Positions 42,584-42,667 of a DNA stretch of 42,667 nt are shown here, one piece after another. Every line of letters begins with the position of its first letter. The first letter of the stretch is position 1. The notes below the pieces were generated by a model. That model saw only the letters and a list, made by a program, of their open reading frames with translations. It searched no databases and was not told the origin of the DNA. Position numbers and translations under genes: made by a program. This DNA is from Bacteroidetes bacterium 46-16 (GTDB lineage Bacteria; Bacteroidota; Bacteroidia; Chitinophagales; Chitinophagaceae), in NCBI GenBank assembly GCA_001897835.1, contig MKUN01000050.1, positions 1 to 42,667 on the forward strand, written 5' to 3'.

Positions 42584-42667
42584 GCCCTGTCCCCGGTTCT
42601 TAATAGCTCGTTAAGCAGTTCTAAAGGCCGGGTTAACGGGGCCTGGAAATTTTGTATTGGCTGTTTG

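Overview
The window reads as a chromosomal segment of a Bacteroidota bacterium, most likely family Chitinophagaceae (inference). The signs are promoters of the TAnnTTTG type with an upstream TTG, two secreted proteins with type IX secretion (T9SS) C-terminal sorting domains, a GldM-like domain, TamL, DUF5686, DUF4476 and DUF2027-Smr proteins, a TonB-dependent receptor with a carboxypeptidase-regulatory-like domain, and weak Shine-Dalgarno sites. No rRNA, tRNA, CRISPR array or transposase was seen.

Left edge, 1-3.9 kb, is accessory DNA. A partial helix-turn-helix gene, possibly a phage terminase small-subunit-like protein, runs off the left end on the minus strand. Next comes a frameshifted remnant of a secreted-protein gene, then a two-gene, strikingly AT-rich cassette: a PIN-like nuclease (954-1718) followed 32 bp later by a reverse transcriptase with a long helical C-terminal region (1751-3772), of the Abi/UG antiviral RT kind. 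Related hairpin repeats lie on both sides in opposite orientation (661-693 and 3810-3841). This PIN-RT pair is the best candidate for an undescribed defence system here.

3.9-16.8 kb is core-like: valS, a small GldM-C-like secreted protein, arginase, TamL, a TrmH/SpoU RNA methyltransferase, a DUF4476 protein, a methyltransferase-PAP2 phosphatase pair, a DUF2330 protein paired with an orphan RnfD/NqrB-like membrane protein, and a TPR membrane protein. 16.8-21.4 kb holds a possible orphan immunity gene (Imm42-like), a sugar MFS transporter divergent from a ROK sugar kinase (a likely hexose uptake and phosphorylation unit), a DUF1223 lipoprotein and an OmpA-type lipoprotein.

21.4-34.4 kb holds a TonB-dependent receptor, an outer-membrane porin, two T9SS cargo proteins, the rdgB and DUF2027-Smr overlapping pair, thioredoxin, a small protein of the family misnamed PRPP synthetase, mgtE, a porin-like barrel, a cluster of very small membrane proteins and lipoproteins (including one of 41 codons), and mtgA. 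34.4-42.6 kb holds twin double-OmpA-domain proteins with a conserved Cys-Cys motif, a BlaI-type repressor with three operators spaced exactly 20 bp apart, a BlaR1-like M56 peptidase fused to a TonB C-terminal domain, trpS, a deoxynucleoside kinase and a DUF5686 outer-membrane protein. Envelope biogenesis is the dominant theme of the core part. Several start codons were corrected with promoter positions or signal peptides, and two short genes of 41 and 55 codons were added by direct translation.
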